A stretch of 64,000 nt of DNA, from the NCBI GenBank assembly GCA_020637365.1, contig JACJWE010000001.1:62001-126000 (forward strand), written 5' to 3'. This DNA is from Acidimicrobiia bacterium. Lineage in GTDB: Bacteria; Actinomycetota; Acidimicrobiia; IMCC26256; JAGNEX01. Position 1 is the first letter of the stretch, and the number at the start of each line of letters is the position of its first letter. The notes beneath the pieces were generated by a model. It was not told the origin of the DNA and ran no database searches. It saw only the letters and a program-made list of their open reading frames with translations. Of the stretch, positions 36,009-44,856 are shown one piece after another. Position numbers and translations under genes: made by a program.

Positions 36009-37498
36009 AGCGACATCTCCCGCAGTTCGCGTGCGAGATGGGCGTCGGCCACGTTTGGCTGGCCACGTCCATCGAGGTCGGCGATAGTCCATGTCAAACG
36101 GGCGCAGCGGGTCGCCCCGCGTTCGCTGAGGCGTCCCATATGGCGCGCCTGGTCCAGGACGTCGGCTACCGGGTCGGGTAGGGGCAGGACCTCAGCGATC
36201 TGATGTCCTGGAACGTCGTTGTTGCGATGCCAGGGAGTCCCTGCAAGTCGCTTTCTCGCCCGCTCAGATGCCTGAGCGACACGTTGTGCGGCGTCTTCGG
36301 ACGCCGTCGCAGGTGTTGCGCTCGACGTCGGTGGCGTGAGCGCGAGCGTCATGTCGAAACGGTCGAGGAGTGGCTCGCTGAGGCGGCGCCGGTATCGCTC
36401 GCGTTTGTCTTCGGTGCAGGTGCAGCGCGGAGGGCCGAGCCCACATGGGCAGGGATTGGTGCACGCGACGAGGGCAAACGATGCTGGGAACACCGCTGCA
36501 ACCCTGCTTCTGGCAATCCGAACGACACCTTCTTCGAGCGGCTGTCGGAGCGCGTCGAGCGACTGTGGGCGAAACTCGCCGAGTTCGTCGAGAAAGAGCG
36601 TGCCCCGATGGGCCAGCGTTACCTCACCGGGTCGGAGCCGAGCGCTGCCGCCGCCCAGCAGCGCAACGGTCGTCAACGTGTGATGCGGACGTCGAAAGGG
36701 GCGTCGCCGAACGACGCCGCTCTCGGGGGCCAGTCCGGCAGCCGAATAGATCCGCGTCAGCTCGAGGGCGCCATCGTCGTCGAGTGGCGGCATGATCGAT
36801 TCGATGCTCTGGGCGATCATCGATTTACCGATACCGGGAGGTCCCGACAGGAGCAGGTGATGTCCACCAGCAGCGGACAACATCGCGCACTGGATTGCGA
36901 GATGGTGGCCTCGGATGTGGCCCATGTCGACCGTATGGGTTCGTTGTACTTCAGCGGTCGGTGCCGGCGGAATGTCGTCCCATGGCCGTTCTGCTCGCAG
37001 GCAACGAACGACCGAATCCAGATCGGGTGCGGTGAGGATCTCAACGTCGGGCAGCAGGCTTGCTTCAACGGCATCGCACGGCGCGACGATCAATCGTCGA
37101 GCGCCACGACGTCGGGCTGCCCAACCGAGAGCGAGGACACCATCACAGGAGCGCAGCGAACCGTCCAAGCCGAGTTCTGCAAAGACAGCGGTGCGTTCAA
37201 GGCAGTCGACGGGAAGCGCTCCTTCCACGATGAGGATGCCGAGCGCGACGGCAAGGTCGAGCCCCGACCCTGCTTTTGGAACCGAACCGGGCGCGAGGTT
37301 GACGGTGATCCGTTTGAGTGGCCACGGCAGCCCCGACGACAACAGCGCAGCGCGAACGCGGTCACGGGATTCTCGCACCCCCGCATCGGGAAGCCCCACG
37401 ACGTTGAAGGCGGGGAGTCCTTGTGAGAGGTGCGTTTCGACATCGACGGAATGGCCGTCAATGCCGAGAAGGGTTGCTGAACGAACCGAGGCGAGCAT
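36005..37498 (-). CDS. comM: ComM/YifB family Mg-chelatase-like AAA+ ATPase
   Basis: ComM is a hexameric helicase aiding branch migration in natural transformation. The 497-aa protein begins MLASVRSATLLGIDGHSVDVE, has the Lon-like fold N-domain with PAFNVVGLPDAGVRESRDRV and AVALGILIVEGALP, then Walker A LLLSGPPGIGKSMIAQ (about residue 225), RPFRRPHHT, GTLFLDELGEF (Walker B), and a Cys cluster NPCPCGLGPPRCTCTE. ATG 37498 is preceded by AAAGGA. It is upstream of and translationally coupled to dprA. Confidence 0.95.
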   Translation of the reverse strand: MLASVRSATLLGIDGHSVDVETHLSQGLPAFNVVGLPDAGVRESRDRVRAALLSSGLPWPLKRITVNLAPGSVPKAGSGLDLAVALGILIVEGALPVDCLERTAVFAELGLDGSLRSCDGVLALGWAARRRGARRLIVAPCDAVEASLLPDVEILTAPDLDSVVRCLRAERPWDDIPPAPTAEVQRTHTVDMGHIRGHHLAIQCAMLSAAGGHHLLLSGPPGIGKSMIAQSIESIMPPLDDDGALELTRIYSAAGLAPESGVVRRRPFRRPHHTLTTVALLGGGSARLRPGEVTLAHRGTLFLDELGEFRPQSLDALRQPLEEGVVRIARSRVAAVFPASFALVACTNPCPCGLGPPRCTCTEDKRERYRRRLSEPLLDRFDMTLALTPPTSSATPATASEDAAQRVAQASERARKRLAGTPWHRNNDVPGHQIAEVLPLPDPVADVLDQARHMGRLSERGATRCARLTWTIADLDGRGQPNVADAHLARELREMSL

Positions 37499-37685
37499 CG
37501 GGTGGATCCTTTGGTGCTGTGGGCTTCCGGAGCCGATGTGAGGTGGCTCGATGCGGAGGGCCAAACGGGGCACCTCGATCCATGGGTAACGCTACGCCCA
37601 GCGTGTGACAGCTAGTCCCGGGCCTCAGAGATTGCGACCGCCCGAACACGACCGCTCGGCGACCCGTGGGTAGCCTGAGGCTGTT

Positions 37686-38337
37686 ATGCGCATCTGGTGG
37701 GCACTGGCCCAGGTCAATGAGACGGTGGTTGAGGGTGCTCGCTGGCCCCTGTGGCTTGCGATCTGCCTTGCTCTGGTTTTCTGCGTGATCGCTTTGGTCG
37801 TGATTGGCCTGAGACGACGGTATTCCCCCCGATGAACTCGCCCTCGGGTACGAGTACGCATGGGACCGGCTCGATTTCGACGCGATCTGGGCGATGAGCA
37901 CCCCCGAACTACGCCAAGACCGCTCGCGCGACCGTTTCGTCGCAGACAAACGTCAGGCGATCAAAGCAGGCCACCCGACTGGAACCTTGAGTCATGTCGA
38001 ACTGTCGCCGGTCCAGCAGCAGCGGTATCGGGTCCTCTACCGCTCGACCCTGCACCTCATAGACGGCAGTACCTTCAACAATGAGATCCTGGTCGTGCGC
38101 CACCCCGGCTCATGGCTGGTAGCCGAGTATCACAGCCAGCTGACGGCAACCCAGGCGATCGACGGCGACGACGGCGAGACTTCCGAGCTCTTCGCCCCAT
38201 CGTCGCCCAGCCCCACTCCTGCTGCCTCGACATCGACGCCGAGTGCTGACTCCCATAGGGGTTCCATTTCAGGTTCGGTCCACGGTGCGGCCGTGCCCTC
38301 GCCGATAGTCGAGCCTCATAACGCTCCGCTCGACTGA
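37686..38337 (+). CDS. Membrane-anchored NTF2-like protein, frameshifted
   Basis: From ATG 37686 the frame encodes MRIWWALAQVNETVVEG and one membrane helix (WPLWLAICLALVFCVIALVVIGL), then stops at 37833 just after a CCCCCC run (37825-37830). Removing one C joins it to DELALGYEYAWDRLDFDAIWAMSTPELR, a pattern of NTF2-like domains, continuing through RYRVLYRSTLHLIDGSTFNNEI to a Ser/Thr/Pro tail and a TGA at 38335-38337. The rebuilt protein is about 216 aa. The function is unknown. The stop overlaps the start of the SRAP gene (TGATG), so the two are translationally coupled. Confidence 0.7.
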
Positions 38338-39098
38338 TGTGCGGCCGGTTTGTCAGCGCTGCGAGTCTCGACCAGATACTTGGGTTCTTTGATGTCGAAC
38401 GGCTCGCGTTCGACCCCGACGACTACGAGCCGCACTACAACGTGGCACCGACGATGGATGTGCCAACCATTGCCGAGACGCCAGATCGGCGGGTCCTGGG
38501 CTTGATGACCTGGCGCTATGCGCCTGCCCACATCGCATCCAGCGGGGTGAGCGCTTCGCGTTTGACCATCAACGCTCGTTCAGAAACCGCTGCGCAGTCA
38601 GGCTATTTCAAGTCCTCGCTGGCCAAACGACGATGTCTCATCCCCGCCAACGGCTTTTACGAATGGAGACGGTCGGGTGGCAGCAAGATCCCCTACCTCT
38701 TCCGCCCCTGCGACGGAGGACTCTTCGCTTTCGGCGCGATCTGGGCGCCGCTTGCCCACGACCAGATAGACGAGCCCAGATCGGGATTCGCCATCTTGAC
38801 GACCCGGCCAAATGAGCTGGTAGCGCCGATACACGACCGAATGCCGGTCATCTTGCCAGCGGATCTCTGGGACATTTGGCTGGATCCAGAGGTCGACGAT
38901 GCCGCATTCGTTCAGGGCCTCTGCGTGCCTTTACCCGCAGCGTTCATGACGTCGGTCATGGTGGGACGCCGTGTCAACGATGTTCGCAACGACGACGCCG
39001 CGTGTCTTGAGCCAGCTCCCCCCGACAACGGCACCGACGCCGAAACGGGGCAGCCTTCGCTCGCCAACCCTGCGCTCGCCAACCCTTCGCTCTGGTAG
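38337..39098 (+). CDS. SRAP (YedK/HMCES) abasic-site shielding protein
   Basis: The family forms a covalent thiazolidine crosslink with abasic sites in single-stranded DNA through Cys2. The 253-aa protein begins MCGRFVSAASL, with Cys2 exposed after Met removal, and has YNVAPTMDVPTI, INARSETAAQS, RRCLIPANGFYEWRR (conserved Glu) and the histidine motif APIHDRMPVIL. The C-terminus ends in a repetitive ANPALANPSLW stretch. The start overlaps the stop of the upstream NTF2-like gene by one base. Confidence 0.93.
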   Translation: MCGRFVSAASLDQILGFFDVERLAFDPDDYEPHYNVAPTMDVPTIAETPDRRVLGLMTWRYAPAHIASSGVSASRLTINARSETAAQSGYFKSSLAKRRCLIPANGFYEWRRSGGSKIPYLFRPCDGGLFAFGAIWAPLAHDQIDEPRSGFAILTTRPNELVAPIHDRMPVILPADLWDIWLDPEVDDAAFVQGLCVPLPAAFMTSVMVGRRVNDVRNDDAACLEPAPPDNGTDAETGQPSLANPALANPSLW

Positions 39099-39205
39099 TT
39101 CGCCGAGGCGCTTCGGCCGCCGGGACCCGCTGCACCATCCATTCTGTCGGCTCCGGGTCGTGATCTATCGTCGGATCATCGCCTTTTAGGCACTACCGTG
39201 GGACC

Positions 39206-40123
39206 GTGTCTTGGTACGTCGATGATTTCATGTTGTCCCTCGCAGACAAGAGCGAGCACACGCGACGCGCGTATCGAGGCGATGTCGAAACGCTCAAAGT
39301 ATGGGCCGACCGCGACGAGGAAATGACCTTGCAAGGGTTGGATCACGCGGCGCTTCGGCGGTTTCTCTCGTTTCAACGGACCCTTGGGCGGTCGGAACGT
39401 TCCGTCGCGCGTCGGGCCGCTGGCATTCGGGCGTATTTCAGTTGGCTTACCAAGTCCGGAAAGATCGAGTCGGATCCCGCCGCGAATCTGCGCGCACCGG
39501 CAAATACGAGGCGTTTGCCAATCGTTCCGAAGGAAATCGAAGCCGAATTCATCTTGGATGACGCGGCGCAAAGGGTTAGATCTACCTCAATTCCAGGCGA
39601 TCAAAAAGAACAGGAACTCAGAGCGCGGTTGCTGATGGAACATGCAATATTGGAGCTTCTCTATGGTGCGGGCCTCCGCGTCAGTGAGCTTTGTGGCCTC
39701 ACCTGGACCGACTACGACTCGCAAAATCACACGCTAACTGTGCTGGGTAAAGGCTCAAAATACCGCCGGCTCCCACTCCACCAGGCGGCCTGTTCGGCAC
39801 TCGAAAAATACCTCGATGAAGGGCGCCCACATCTCGATCGATCGCTCGCGGGACGCTCGGTGTTTTTGAACCGGACCGCAAAACGGATGAACCCGCGTGA
39901 CGTACGACGTATCCTTGGGAAGTACCCACTCCCAGATGGCCGTGTCCTTCACCCTCACCAGTGGCGCCACGCGTTCGCGACGCACCTCCTTCGAGGCGGT
40001 GCCGACGTCCGTGTCGTGCAGGAATTGTTGGGCCATGCAGATGTGGAGACAACGCAGTTGTACACGCACCTAACAAAGGACCACGTTCGGTCCGTATACG
40101 AAGCGACACACCCCAGGGCATGA
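39206..40123 (+). CDS. xerC: Tyrosine recombinase of the XerC/XerD type
   Basis: Xer recombinases resolve chromosome dimers at dif. The 305-aa protein has an N-terminal SAM-like DNA-binding domain (SWYVDDFMLSLADKSEHTRRAYRGD) and the catalytic set: Arg in GAGLRVSELCGL, Lys in VLGKGSKYRRLPL, HPHQWRHAFATHLLRGG (HxxR) and LLGHADVETTQLYTH (His and nucleophilic Tyr). The usual SPH(V/A)LRHSF reads HPHQWRHAF, with Gln-Trp in the middle. The position next to whiG and rpsB is the normal actinobacterial place for xerC, so a housekeeping role is more likely than an integrase. Confidence 0.88.
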   Translation: MSWYVDDFMLSLADKSEHTRRAYRGDVETLKVWADRDEEMTLQGLDHAALRRFLSFQRTLGRSERSVARRAAGIRAYFSWLTKSGKIESDPAANLRAPANTRRLPIVPKEIEAEFILDDAAQRVRSTSIPGDQKEQELRARLLMEHAILELLYGAGLRVSELCGLTWTDYDSQNHTLTVLGKGSKYRRLPLHQAACSALEKYLDEGRPHLDRSLAGRSVFLNRTAKRMNPRDVRRILGKYPLPDGRVLHPHQWRHAFATHLLRGGADVRVVQELLGHADVETTQLYTHLTKDHVRSVYEATHPRA

Positions 40124-40140
40124 GGTGAGCGCTTGCTGAG

Positions 40141-40923
40141 ATGCCCGGGGACAACATGCCGGTGGAACAAGACGAACAACTCGACAATCTGTGGTCTCGC
40201 TACAAGGAGACCGCGGATAGCGACGTTCGTAGCCGCTTGATTCTCCATTACTCCCCCTTGGTCAAGTTCGTCGCGGGACGTGTCGCTGTCGGCCTTCCTC
40301 ACAATGTCGATCAACGCGACCTCGTCAGCTACGGGATGTTCGGCCTGATCGATGCGATCGAGAAGTTCGACCTGGGGCGAGGCTTCAAGTTCGAGACCTA
40401 TGCCATTAGCCGGATCAAAGGCGCCATCATCGACGAGTTGCGGTCGATGGATTGGGTGCCGCGGTCGGTACGTGCCAAGGCGCGCGAGATCGAGCGAGCG
40501 TGTTCCAAGTTGGAGAACGAACTCAAGCGATCCCCAACCGAGGCTGAAATTGCCGTCGAAGTCGGGATGACCGACCGTCAATTGCGTGACACGCTCTCGC
40601 AGATCAGCTTCGTCGGCTTGGTCTCAGTCGAAGAGACGGCGGGCCGCGACGACAGCGGGGCGACGATCCGCGAGACGATCGCTGACACGGGCGCTGATCC
40701 AATGCGGGCGTTCGAAGTCGAAGAGATGCGGTATCTCCTTGCCGACGCCATCAATCGGCTATCCGAACGCGAGCGGCTCGTCCTCACGTTTTACTATTAC
40801 GAGGGCATGACCCTTGCCGAGATCGGTGAGATCATCGGCGTCACCGAATCTCGGGTGTGTCAGATTCACACCAAGGCAATCATGCAGCTGCGATCGAAGT
40901 TCGTTGACGCGGAAGGCCGCTGA
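40141..40923 (+). CDS. whiG: RNA polymerase sigma factor, WhiG/FliA (sigma-28) type
   Basis: The 260-aa protein is a group-3 sigma factor with region 2 (LVKFVAGRVAVGLPHNVDQRDLV, then FKFETYAISRIKGAIIDELRSMDWVPRSVR), region 3 (SPTEAEIAVEVGMTDRQLRDTL) and region 4 (RLSERERLVLTFYYYEGMTLAEIGEIIGVTESRVCQIH). The family directs motility genes in many bacteria and sporulation genes in Streptomyces; the location beside xer and rpsB matches WhiG. No flagellar genes are in view, so the target is unknown. Confidence 0.93.
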   Translation: MPGDNMPVEQDEQLDNLWSRYKETADSDVRSRLILHYSPLVKFVAGRVAVGLPHNVDQRDLVSYGMFGLIDAIEKFDLGRGFKFETYAISRIKGAIIDELRSMDWVPRSVRAKAREIERACSKLENELKRSPTEAEIAVEVGMTDRQLRDTLSQISFVGLVSVEETAGRDDSGATIRETIADTGADPMRAFEVEEMRYLLADAINRLSERERLVLTFYYYEGMTLAEIGEIIGVTESRVCQIHTKAIMQLRSKFVDAEGR

Positions 40924-41029
40924 CACTTCGTCGCGGTGACCGCGCCTCACCGCAGATTGGCGAGTCCGCTCGCCCGTTCGGATCCTAGGGATCCCTCTGT
41001 TCATCTATCGAGCAAAGAGGGAGGGTCCC

Positions 41030-41788
41030 GTGTCGATCCTGAGAGCGAGTGCCCCGGTTAGCGTCAACACCGTTTCGTCGCCACGCCCGAGTCGGTGCTC
41101 GCGACAGCGCAACTCCGATCGTGCTGAGCGACCCACCGACACCGATACCGGGTTTGGCGAGGCCGAAATGGTCTGGGTGACAGCGTCGATGGGGCAGCGA
41201 CCTGGTGGGTGTCAACGCCATCGGCGTTGGTCCCAAGCGTTCGTCACGCTACTGACGCTGGTCGCTGCTGTTGTCATAGCGTCGGCAGCGTCGGGAGCGC
41301 AGGTGCGCTCAGGGTGTGGAGGACCGGCGGCTGTTTCGGGGAGCATCGTTCGCGACTTCGCTCCACCGCCACACCGGTATGGCGCCGGGCATCGGGGGAT
41401 CAAGGTCGCGGTCGAAGATGGTGCGCTCATTCACGCAACTCAGTCGGGCAGCGTGCGCTTCGTCGGCATGGTCGCGGGAACGCCATGGGTCAGCCTGCAA
41501 CAGGCAGATGGCACCATTGCGACGTTCGGAGGGGTGTCCGGCGTGGGGTTGAGCGCGGGTGAGCTCGTTTCCGTCGGTGATGTGGTGGCGGCCGCTCAGA
41601 GCTCGATCGTCCATGTCGGACTGCGCAGCGGGGAGGACTACCTCGACCCCATCGGCCTACTGGGAGGAACGCCGGCGACGATCTCGCTGACCCGTTGGGG
41701 AGGCGATCTTGGACCACCGCCCGAGGTGTGTCGCGTGTTGGAACAAGTCACCAACGTGTTCGTCGCCGTCGTGAACAGCGCAGCGTAG
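41030..41788 (+). CDS. M23-like (LytM) cell-wall protein, catalytic residues changed
   Basis: The 252-aa protein has a basic start, a hydrophobic signal or anchor (about residues 68-90) and an M23-type beta domain: DFAPPPHRYGAGHRGIKVAVEDGALIHATQSGSVRFVGMVAGTPWVSLQQADGTIATFGGV, then VGDVVAA and VHVGLRSGEDYLDPIGLL. In active LytM enzymes GHRGID supplies His and Asp ligands and a late HLHFG supplies a third; here Asp is replaced by Lys (HRGIK) and only one His remains (VHVG). A regulatory, non-hydrolytic role is inferred. GTG 41030 follows AAAGAGGGAGGG; ATG 41189 is an alternative start. Confidence 0.8.
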   Translation: MSILRASAPVSVNTVSSPRPSRCSRQRNSDRAERPTDTDTGFGEAEMVWVTASMGQRPGGCQRHRRWSQAFVTLLTLVAAVVIASAASGAQVRSGCGGPAAVSGSIVRDFAPPPHRYGAGHRGIKVAVEDGALIHATQSGSVRFVGMVAGTPWVSLQQADGTIATFGGVSGVGLSAGELVSVGDVVAAAQSSIVHVGLRSGEDYLDPIGLLGGTPATISLTRWGGDLGPPPEVCRVLEQVTNVFVAVVNSAA

Positions 41789-42064
41789 GATGCGCGGGCC
41801 AATCGAGAAAGGTCGCTCGGGCTGCTGCGGGCTCGCCAGAGTCGTGAGCGGGTGCGGAGCTCGACGGTGGGCTGGGTCATCTGCCCGGGATCGTCGCTGT
41901 CCGATCGCAAATGCTGCGCTAGGTCCGATAGGATCGACGGGCTAAACGCTTGCCACTAGGCAGGCACCGAGATATCAACTCAGACTTGCGATCCCAAGGT
42001 CTCTAGAACCGCTGCGGTCCTCTAGAGCGAGCGAGTCGACGTGAAACCGAGGGAAGGACCCACC

Positions 42065-43090
42065 GTGGCCGTTGTCACCATGAAAGAACTCCTCCAAGCA
42101 GGTATGCATTTCGGGCACCAGACCCGTCGTTGGAATCCCAAGATGAAGCGCTACATCCTGGGTGAGCGCAACGGAATCTACCTCTTGGATCTCCGCCAGA
42201 GCCTGAGCGGTATCGAACAGGCATACATCTACATCCGCGACATGGTCGCAGATGGCGGCAACATTCTGTTTGTCGGCACCAAGAAACAAGCCCAAGACGC
42301 GGTCTCTAACGAGGCGGTTCGTGTGGGTATGCCGTTCGTGAACGAGCGTTGGTTGGGTGGTCTGTTGACCAACTTCACCACGATGAGCTCACGGACTGCC
42401 AAGATGCGCGATCTCGAGCGCCGCCAGCGCCTCGGCGAGTTCGAGTTGATGCCCAAGAAGGAAGCGCTGTTGCTCACCCGTGAAATGGAGAAGCTGCAGC
42501 GATACCTCGGCGGCATCCGCAACATGGAGCGCGTGCCGGATGCATTGTTCGTGATCGACACCAAGAAGGAATACATCGCGGTGACCGAGGCCAACCGTCT
42601 CGGTATTCCCGTCGTAGCGATCGTCGACACCAACTGTGACCCGGACGTCATCGACTTCCCGATCCCGGGCAACGACGACGCAATTCGCTCCACGAGTCTG
42701 ATCGCTCGCGTGATCGCAGATGCCGTTTCGGAAGGGCGTCGCCTTGCCGCATACCGCGGGAATGCCTCAGCGCCGTCCACGGAGGAGATGGCGACGCCTG
42801 AAGCGAACCCCGAAGAGATCAAGCGCAAGGCGCAAGAGCAGATGCGCGCACGTGTCCTTGCCCAGCAGCAACAAAAAGAGCGCGAGGCTCGGCTGCTCGA
42901 GGCCAAGCGTAAGGCCAAAGAAGAACGCGACGCAGCTGATGCTGCACAGACAGATGCCGAAGCGGGTGACAGCACCGAGGCAACCGATGCTGGTGCCTCC
43001 GAGGCAACCGATGCTGGTGCCTCCGAGGCAACCGATGCAGAGGCCGCGGTCGCAGCATCCGACTCGGCGGGTGGCGAGTCCGAGGCGTGA
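42065..43090 (+). CDS. rpsB: 30S ribosomal protein S2
   Basis: The 341-aa protein starts at GTG 42065 after AGGGAAGGA and reads VAVVTMKELLQAGMHFGHQTRRWNPKMKRYI, with YIYIRDMVADGGNILFVGTKKQA, NERWLGGLLTNF, PDALFVIDTKKEYIAVTEANRL and VAIVDTNCDPD. S2 is normally about 230-260 aa. The extra C-terminal ~90 residues are a charged helical stretch followed by Ala/Glu/Asp-rich repeats (see the repeat entry). Long acidic S2 tails occur in some actinobacteria. Leads the rpsB-tsf-pyrH-frr cluster. Confidence 0.96.
   Translation: MAVVTMKELLQAGMHFGHQTRRWNPKMKRYILGERNGIYLLDLRQSLSGIEQAYIYIRDMVADGGNILFVGTKKQAQDAVSNEAVRVGMPFVNERWLGGLLTNFTTMSSRTAKMRDLERRQRLGEFELMPKKEALLLTREMEKLQRYLGGIRNMERVPDALFVIDTKKEYIAVTEANRLGIPVVAIVDTNCDPDVIDFPIPGNDDAIRSTSLIARVIADAVSEGRRLAAYRGNASAPSTEEMATPEANPEEIKRKAQEQMRARVLAQQQQKEREARLLEAKRKAKEERDAADAAQTDAEAGDSTEATDAGASEATDAGASEATDAEAAVAASDSAGGESEA
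42977..43038. repeat. 24-base tandem repeat in the rpsB tail
   Basis: A 24-base unit occurs at 42977-43000 and 43001-43024, with a partial third copy to 43038. It encodes the octapeptide EATDAGAS. The frame is preserved by the unit length. Confidence 0.95.
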
Positions 43091-43150
43091 CCTTTTAGCA
43101 CACCCGCATTCGATCGGGGTGGCTCAGAAACCAGCCCAAGAATTCAGAAG

Positions 43151-43175
43151 TGCGGCCCGGCCAAACCGGGCCGCA
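43151..43175 (+). terminator. GC-rich hairpin between rpsB and tsf
   Basis: TGCGGCCCGG (43151-43160) pairs perfectly with CCGGGCCGCA (43166-43175) around a CCAAA loop. No T run follows, so it is more likely a partial terminator or RNA-processing/stability element that sets the S2:EF-Ts ratio than a full stop. Confidence 0.6.
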
Positions 43176-43201
43176 TCTGCTGCACACACCAGAAAGTAGA
43201 A

Positions 43202-44056
43202 ATGATCATGGCGAACATCGCTGCAAAGGACGTCGCCGCGCTCCGCAAGATCACGGGCGCGGGGATGATGGATTGCAAGAAGGCTCTCGGCGAGACCGAG
43301 GGTGACATCGAGGCGGCCAAGACTTGGCTTCGCGAGAAGGGTTTGGCCGCAGCTGCCAAACGCACCGGACGCGATGCAACACAGGGTTCGATCGTCGTCG
43401 CTCAAAACGATGACGTCGCCGTCGTGCTCGAGCTCTGCTGCGAGACCGACTTCGTGGCCAAGGGTCAAGGTTTTCTCGACTTCGCTCAACAACTGGCAGA
43501 TCAGGCCCTCAACAACGGCGCAGAGCTCGCATCGCAGAAGTTTGGTGACACCGACGAGACCGTCGACGAGGCCATTAAAGCGCTGGCGGGTTCCCTGGGC
43601 GAGAACATCAGCCTCGGTCGTGTCGAACGTTTCGAGTCCAGCACCGGGCTTTTGGACGTGTACCTCCACGTACAGGCCGAACGCGGTGTTCTCGGCGTCA
43701 TCGTCGAGATCGATGGTGTCGATAAGGATTCCGATGCTGCCAAGCAGACCGCGCATGATGTCGCACTGCACATCGCGTCCGCAGCGCCGCGGTACGTAAC
43801 CGACGACCAGGTCCCGCAGAGCGAGATCGAGGCTGAGCGCGAAGTCGTCGCCATTCAGGCCGCTGGCGAAGGTAAGCCCGACAACGTCACCGCCAAGATT
43901 GTCGAAGGACGCATGAAGTCGTTCTTGAAAGAGATCGTCTTGGTCGACCAGCCCTATATCCGCGACACGTCGGTGACGGTCGGGAAGTTGGTTTCCCAAC
44001 TCGGGCCGGACGCCAAAGTGTCTCGTTTTGCTCGGGTCAAGATCGGCGAAAACTAG
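43202..44056 (+). CDS. tsf: Translation elongation factor Ts
   Basis: EF-Ts recycles GDP on EF-Tu. The 284-aa protein has the conserved start ANIAAKDVAALRKITGAGMMDCKKALGE, then CCETDFVAKGQGFLDF (EF-Tu contact), and C-terminal VEGRMKSFLKEIVLVDQPYI. Start at ATG 43202 or the ATG at 43208 (MANI) are both possible; the first has better spacing to GAAAG. Confidence 0.97.
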   Translation: MIMANIAAKDVAALRKITGAGMMDCKKALGETEGDIEAAKTWLREKGLAAAAKRTGRDATQGSIVVAQNDDVAVVLELCCETDFVAKGQGFLDFAQQLADQALNNGAELASQKFGDTDETVDEAIKALAGSLGENISLGRVERFESSTGLLDVYLHVQAERGVLGVIVEIDGVDKDSDAAKQTAHDVALHIASAAPRYVTDDQVPQSEIEAEREVVAIQAAGEGKPDNVTAKIVEGRMKSFLKEIVLVDQPYIRDTSVTVGKLVSQLGPDAKVSRFARVKIGEN

Positions 44057-44066
44057 GCTGCAACGC

Positions 44067-44813
44067 GTGAACGCTCCCGTCGGGTACAAACGAGTCGTCC
44101 TCAAACTTTCCGGAGAGGCATTTGCAAATGCCGAAACCGGTTATGGCATCGACGCCGATGTCGTACAGCGCATTGCTGAAGAGGTGACCGAGGCCAGGCG
44201 GGAGCTCAGCACGGACATCGGGATCGTCGTCGGCGGCGGCAACATCTTTCGAGGTCTTCAAGGCTCTGATCGCGGTATGGACCGGGTGACGGCCGACCAC
44301 ATGGGCATGCTCGGCACGGTGATCAACGCGCTGGCCATTCAGGACGCCCTCGAGGCCGCCGGACAGCCGACGAGGGTGCAAACCGCTCTCGAGGTGCGGG
44401 CGGTCGCAGAGCCCTACATCCGACGCCGAGCGATGCGTCACCTCGAAAAGGGGCGCGTGGTCGTCTTCGCTGCTGGCACCGGTAACCCCTATTTCACGAC
44501 CGACTCGACTGCGGCGCTGCGCGCCGCCGAGATCGGGGCCGACGTGATTTTGAAGGGTACACATTCCGGGGTTGACGGCGTCTATGACGACGATCCTCGT
44601 TCAAATCCCGATGCATGCCGATTCGACTCCATCTCCTTTCGCGAGGTGATGAAGCGCAGTCTGGGCGTCATGGATTCGACCGCTGTAGCGCTTGCGATGG
44701 ACAACGACATTCCCATCGTCGTGTTCGATATGACGACTCCCGGCAACATCAAGAGTGCGCTTGCCGGAACCGACATCGGTACCTTCGTCGGTTCCGACGT
44801 ACCGCTCGGGTAG
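44067..44813 (+). CDS. pyrH: Uridylate kinase
   Basis: PyrH phosphorylates UMP to UDP. The 248-aa protein has YKRVVLKLSGEAFAN, GIVVGGGNIFRG, TADHMGMLGTVINALAI, VVFAAGTGNPYFTTDSTAALRAAEIGADVILKGTHSGVDGVYDDDP. GTG 44067 is 10 bases after the tsf stop; the ribosome site is weak, suggesting coupling to tsf translation. Confidence 0.97.
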   Translation: MNAPVGYKRVVLKLSGEAFANAETGYGIDADVVQRIAEEVTEARRELSTDIGIVVGGGNIFRGLQGSDRGMDRVTADHMGMLGTVINALAIQDALEAAGQPTRVQTALEVRAVAEPYIRRRAMRHLEKGRVVVFAAGTGNPYFTTDSTAALRAAEIGADVILKGTHSGVDGVYDDDPRSNPDACRFDSISFREVMKRSLGVMDSTAVALAMDNDIPIVVFDMTTPGNIKSALAGTDIGTFVGSDVPLG

Positions 44814-44856
44814 TCTCTGGCCCCGGCGAGCCGGAGACGAGCAAAGGGAGTCAGTC

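Noticed and set aside
39206..40123. Phage or island integrase
   Set aside because: The recombinase lies in the housekeeping xer-whiG-rpsB order, with no tRNA, attachment repeats or phage genes beside it.
41309..41614. Minus-strand ORF over the M23-like gene
   Set aside because: It is antisense to a protein with a clear M23 fold and signal segment.
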